A stretch of 8,630 nt of DNA, from contig CAMPGJ010000042.1 in NCBI GenBank assembly GCA_946885425.1, forward strand, positions 1 through 8,630, read 5' to 3'. The position numbers and the translations under genes are program-made. The notes below the pieces were generated by a model, which made no database searches, was not told where the DNA came from, and worked only from the letters and a program-made list of their open reading frames with translations. Below are positions 7,367-8,630 of the stretch, piece after piece (position 1 is the stretch's first letter; each line of letters starts with the position of its first letter). The stretch comes from an uncultured bacterium. GTDB lineage: Bacteria; Patescibacteria; Microgenomatia; Levybacterales; UBA12049.

Positions 7367-7372
7367 GGAGTT

Positions 7373-7627
7373 ATGGTTACGCAACAGGCACAGATAAAAT
7401 TGAATCTTCCGGTAAATTTGAAGGAATACGTTGAGAGCAAGGCGGCAAAGTTCGGTATGCCTTTGGCGAGTTATGTCCGTCATTTGATTTTGAAAGATGT
7501 TGAGGATATGCAGTACCCTACATATGAAGCTTCTGACAAGACAATTGCAGCATATAAGAAAGCGTTAAAAGAGAAACATAAAGCAATAAGAGTAGATGAT
7601 ATTGATGAGTTTTTTGACAATTTGTAA
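7373..7627 (+). CDS. RHH-type antitoxin of a RelE/ParE-like toxin-antitoxin pair
   Basis: The 84-aa protein looks like a ribbon-helix-helix DNA-binding protein. A short strand (about residues 6-12, AQIKLNL) is followed by a first helix (about 15-28) and a second (about 31-44, LASYVRHLILKDVED). The charged C-terminal half (about 50-84, ending VDDIDEFFDNL) is the part that wraps and neutralises the toxin in such systems. The stop codon TAA overlaps the toxin ATG by one base (TAATG), which ties their translation together. Two direct repeats overlapping the promoter are the expected target for autorepression. The exact antitoxin family is not certain. Confidence 0.8.
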   Translation: MVTQQAQIKLNLPVNLKEYVESKAAKFGMPLASYVRHLILKDVEDMQYPTYEASDKTIAAYKKALKEKHKAIRVDDIDEFFDNL

Positions 7628-7902
7628 TGAAACAGATCATTATTTCCCCTGATGTCAAAAGAAAACTCCAAAGATTGCAAATAAAAGATCACAAATTATC
7701 GCAGAAAGTGCGTAAGCAATTAAAGCTATTTAAAGAGAATCCTCATCACCCATCACTCCGTTTGCATAAAATAAAAAGGGATGTAAAGAACGTTTGGAGC
7801 ATGTCCCTGGATGGTAGCTTTAGAATGTTGTACGTGGAGAGTGAGGAAGATTATTATTTTTTTGAGTTAGGAAATCACGATGAGGTTTATAGAAAACAAT
7901 AA
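7627..7902 (+). CDS. RelE/ParE-superfamily toxin
   Basis: The 91-aa basic protein has the RelE/ParE plan: an N-terminal strand (QIIISPDVKRKL), two helices (about residues 10-37), then a beta sheet. Recognisable family segments are LRLHKI (44-49), WSMSLDGSFRMLY (57-69) and LGNHDEVY (81-88), the last matching the HDEVY ending seen in RelE-type mRNA interferases. RelE-type toxins cut mRNA in the ribosome; ParE-type toxins of the same fold poison gyrase. The HDEVY ending favours an RNase of the RelE/YafQ kind. Translation should be coupled to the antitoxin through the one-base overlap, since no Shine-Dalgarno is visible. It appears intact. Confidence 0.85.
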   Translation: MKQIIISPDVKRKLQRLQIKDHKLSQKVRKQLKLFKENPHHPSLRLHKIKRDVKNVWSMSLDGSFRMLYVESEEDYYFFELGNHDEVYRKQ

Positions 7903-8518
7903 AGCTCATATGCTTAAATTACCCAATGGAAAGACAATTGATGAGCAAGTGGTTATGGGAGGGATGCAAGATCTTGATCCTGCAAATAAGTATTTTTTGG
8001 ATATTCAAACGGGTGAGATAGTAATTATTTCTAATCTAGACGATGCTGCTAAAAGCAGATTAGATCAGGTAGAAAATGAAAGTGATCGGTATATGCGAAT
8101 CCCTACAATCTCCTCGTTGCAGCAACGCAAGTGGATGAAGAGATATGTTGAGGAGTTTGTTGCCGGTGAGGAATTGGAAGAAGATGATCATTTGTCTGAA
8201 AAGCTCTTAATGGTACTCGAGGGCAAGGACGCGTTGCGTCAATTCAAGGATGTGCTTGCAAAAGCGGAAAATGGTTGGCTTGGTGCATGGTGTCAATGGA
8301 GCAGTGAGTATGTCTATGAAGAGATGCAGGAATGGATGGATACCCTCCCTGTAGAAATCACAGATGAATGGGAAGCCGAGGACGGCTGCGCAGTTTGTTC
8401 TGCTATGACCAATGGTGATGGCTCAACAGAAGACCTTCTTAAAGCATTTGATGAACAGAATGCAAAAAACAAGCGGTTAGTGAATCCATCAAAGAAGAAA
8501 AAGAAACTCACAAATTAG
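7880..8518 (+). CDS. UPF0158-like protein with C-terminal CxxC extension
   Basis: The 212-aa soluble acidic protein carries UPF0158 family segments: YFLDIQTGEIVIIS (38-51), DRYMRIPTISS (69-79) and LEGKDALRQFKDVLA (113-127). UPF0158 proteins have no established function. Residues about 135-212 extend beyond the core. They contain CAVC (170-173), a helix-like LLKAFDEQNAKN, and a lysine-rich end. Translation from 7880 overlaps the toxin gene by 23 bp and has an AGGA at 7869-7872, seven bases upstream. The alternative ATG at 7910 (residue 11, MLKLPNGKTI) lies eight bases after the toxin stop and fits the start of homology about as well, but has no Shine-Dalgarno. Its position suggests it shares the toxin-antitoxin transcript; whether it works with that pair is unknown. 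Confidence 0.75.
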   Translation: MRFIENNKAHMLKLPNGKTIDEQVVMGGMQDLDPANKYFLDIQTGEIVIISNLDDAAKSRLDQVENESDRYMRIPTISSLQQRKWMKRYVEEFVAGEELEEDDHLSEKLLMVLEGKDALRQFKDVLAKAENGWLGAWCQWSSEYVYEEMQEWMDTLPVEITDEWEAEDGCAVCSAMTNGDGSTEDLLKAFDEQNAKNKRLVNPSKKKKKLTN

Positions 8519-8556
8519 GAAAATTCCACAAATTATATCTCAAGTTTTGGCGTTTA

Positions 8557-8620
8557 GGCAACTTTTATCAGACCGCACTGTTGCGGATCAATTTACAAAA
8601 TTGATCCGGTGAAGGTTGCT
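8557..8620. other. Nested inverted repeats at the right edge, unassigned
   Basis: CGGATCAATTT (8584-8594) and AAATTGATCCG (8598-8608) are a perfect 11-bp inverted repeat with a 3-nt loop. CCGCA (8573-8577) and TGCGG (8582-8586) form a smaller hairpin that shares CGG with it, so the two cannot form together. An outer pairing of 8557-8566 with 8611-8620 (GCAAC with GTTGC plus A-T and wobble pairs) encloses both. No T-run follows, so it is a poor intrinsic terminator. The stretch 8519-8612 is also open in one + frame ending at TGA 8610-8612, with an in-frame TTG at 8547, but I see no evidence that it is a gene. I do not recognise an RNA family. Confidence 0.45.
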
Positions 8621-8630
8621 TGCCCCGTGT

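Noticed and set aside
7367..7370. GGAG before the antitoxin ATG as a Shine-Dalgarno
   Set aside because: Only two bases separate it from the ATG, and it lies immediately after the -10 hexamer, so it would sit upstream of or at the expected transcription start.
8532..8560. Minus-strand promoter-like pair (TTGCCT, 18 bp, TATAAT) at the right edge
   Set aside because: It would read into the 3' end of the UPF0158-like gene, where no credible minus-strand gene follows. An antisense RNA cannot be excluded, but AT-rich sequence yields such matches by chance.

Overview
The window is AT-rich (about 40% G+C by eye) and uses the standard code: ftsK ends at a TGA. All convincing genes are on the + strand. 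Gene content suggests a small-genome bacterium, most likely of the Patescibacteria/CPR type: an RNase J, a compact FtsK, a RodZ-like HTH membrane protein with an Ig-like tail, a YtxG/YtxH-like pair, an RHH/RelE toxin-antitoxin pair and a UPF0158 protein. This placement rests on gene style, not on a marker gene, and is an inference.

Layout. 27-1742 encodes RNase J. 1833-3215 encodes a secreted or membrane-anchored protein with a conserved uncharacterised C-terminal domain (CKPAIYLYPE motif). 3379-5511 encodes the FtsK/SpoIIIE DNA translocase. A large AT-rich hairpin (5506-5596) separates it from a RodZ-like protein (5600-6229). A second, longer imperfect palindrome follows (6229-6436). Then come two small one-pass membrane proteins (6485-6775 and 6802-7323), and a tightly packed, overlapping set: antitoxin (7373-7627), RelE-type toxin (7627-7902) and UPF0158-like protein (7880-8518). 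The right edge (8519-8630) holds nested inverted repeats of unknown role. There are no rRNA or tRNA genes, CRISPR arrays, transposases or classical GC-hairpin/T-run terminators.

The most striking general feature is how genes start. Five start codons (27, 1833, 3379, 6485, 7373) lie only 6-8 nt after a recognisable sigma70-type -10 hexamer. Four of these have a -35 at 17-18 bp; for the first, the -35 would lie outside the window. None has a usable Shine-Dalgarno sequence. The transcription start should therefore fall on or next to the start codon, so these mRNAs look leaderless.

Roles: RNase J handles RNA turnover, FtsK chromosome segregation, RodZ-like protein cell shape or envelope, and the YtxG/H pair envelope or stress functions. 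The toxin-antitoxin pair has its own promoter overlapped by two 11-bp direct repeats, the expected layout of an autoregulatory operator.
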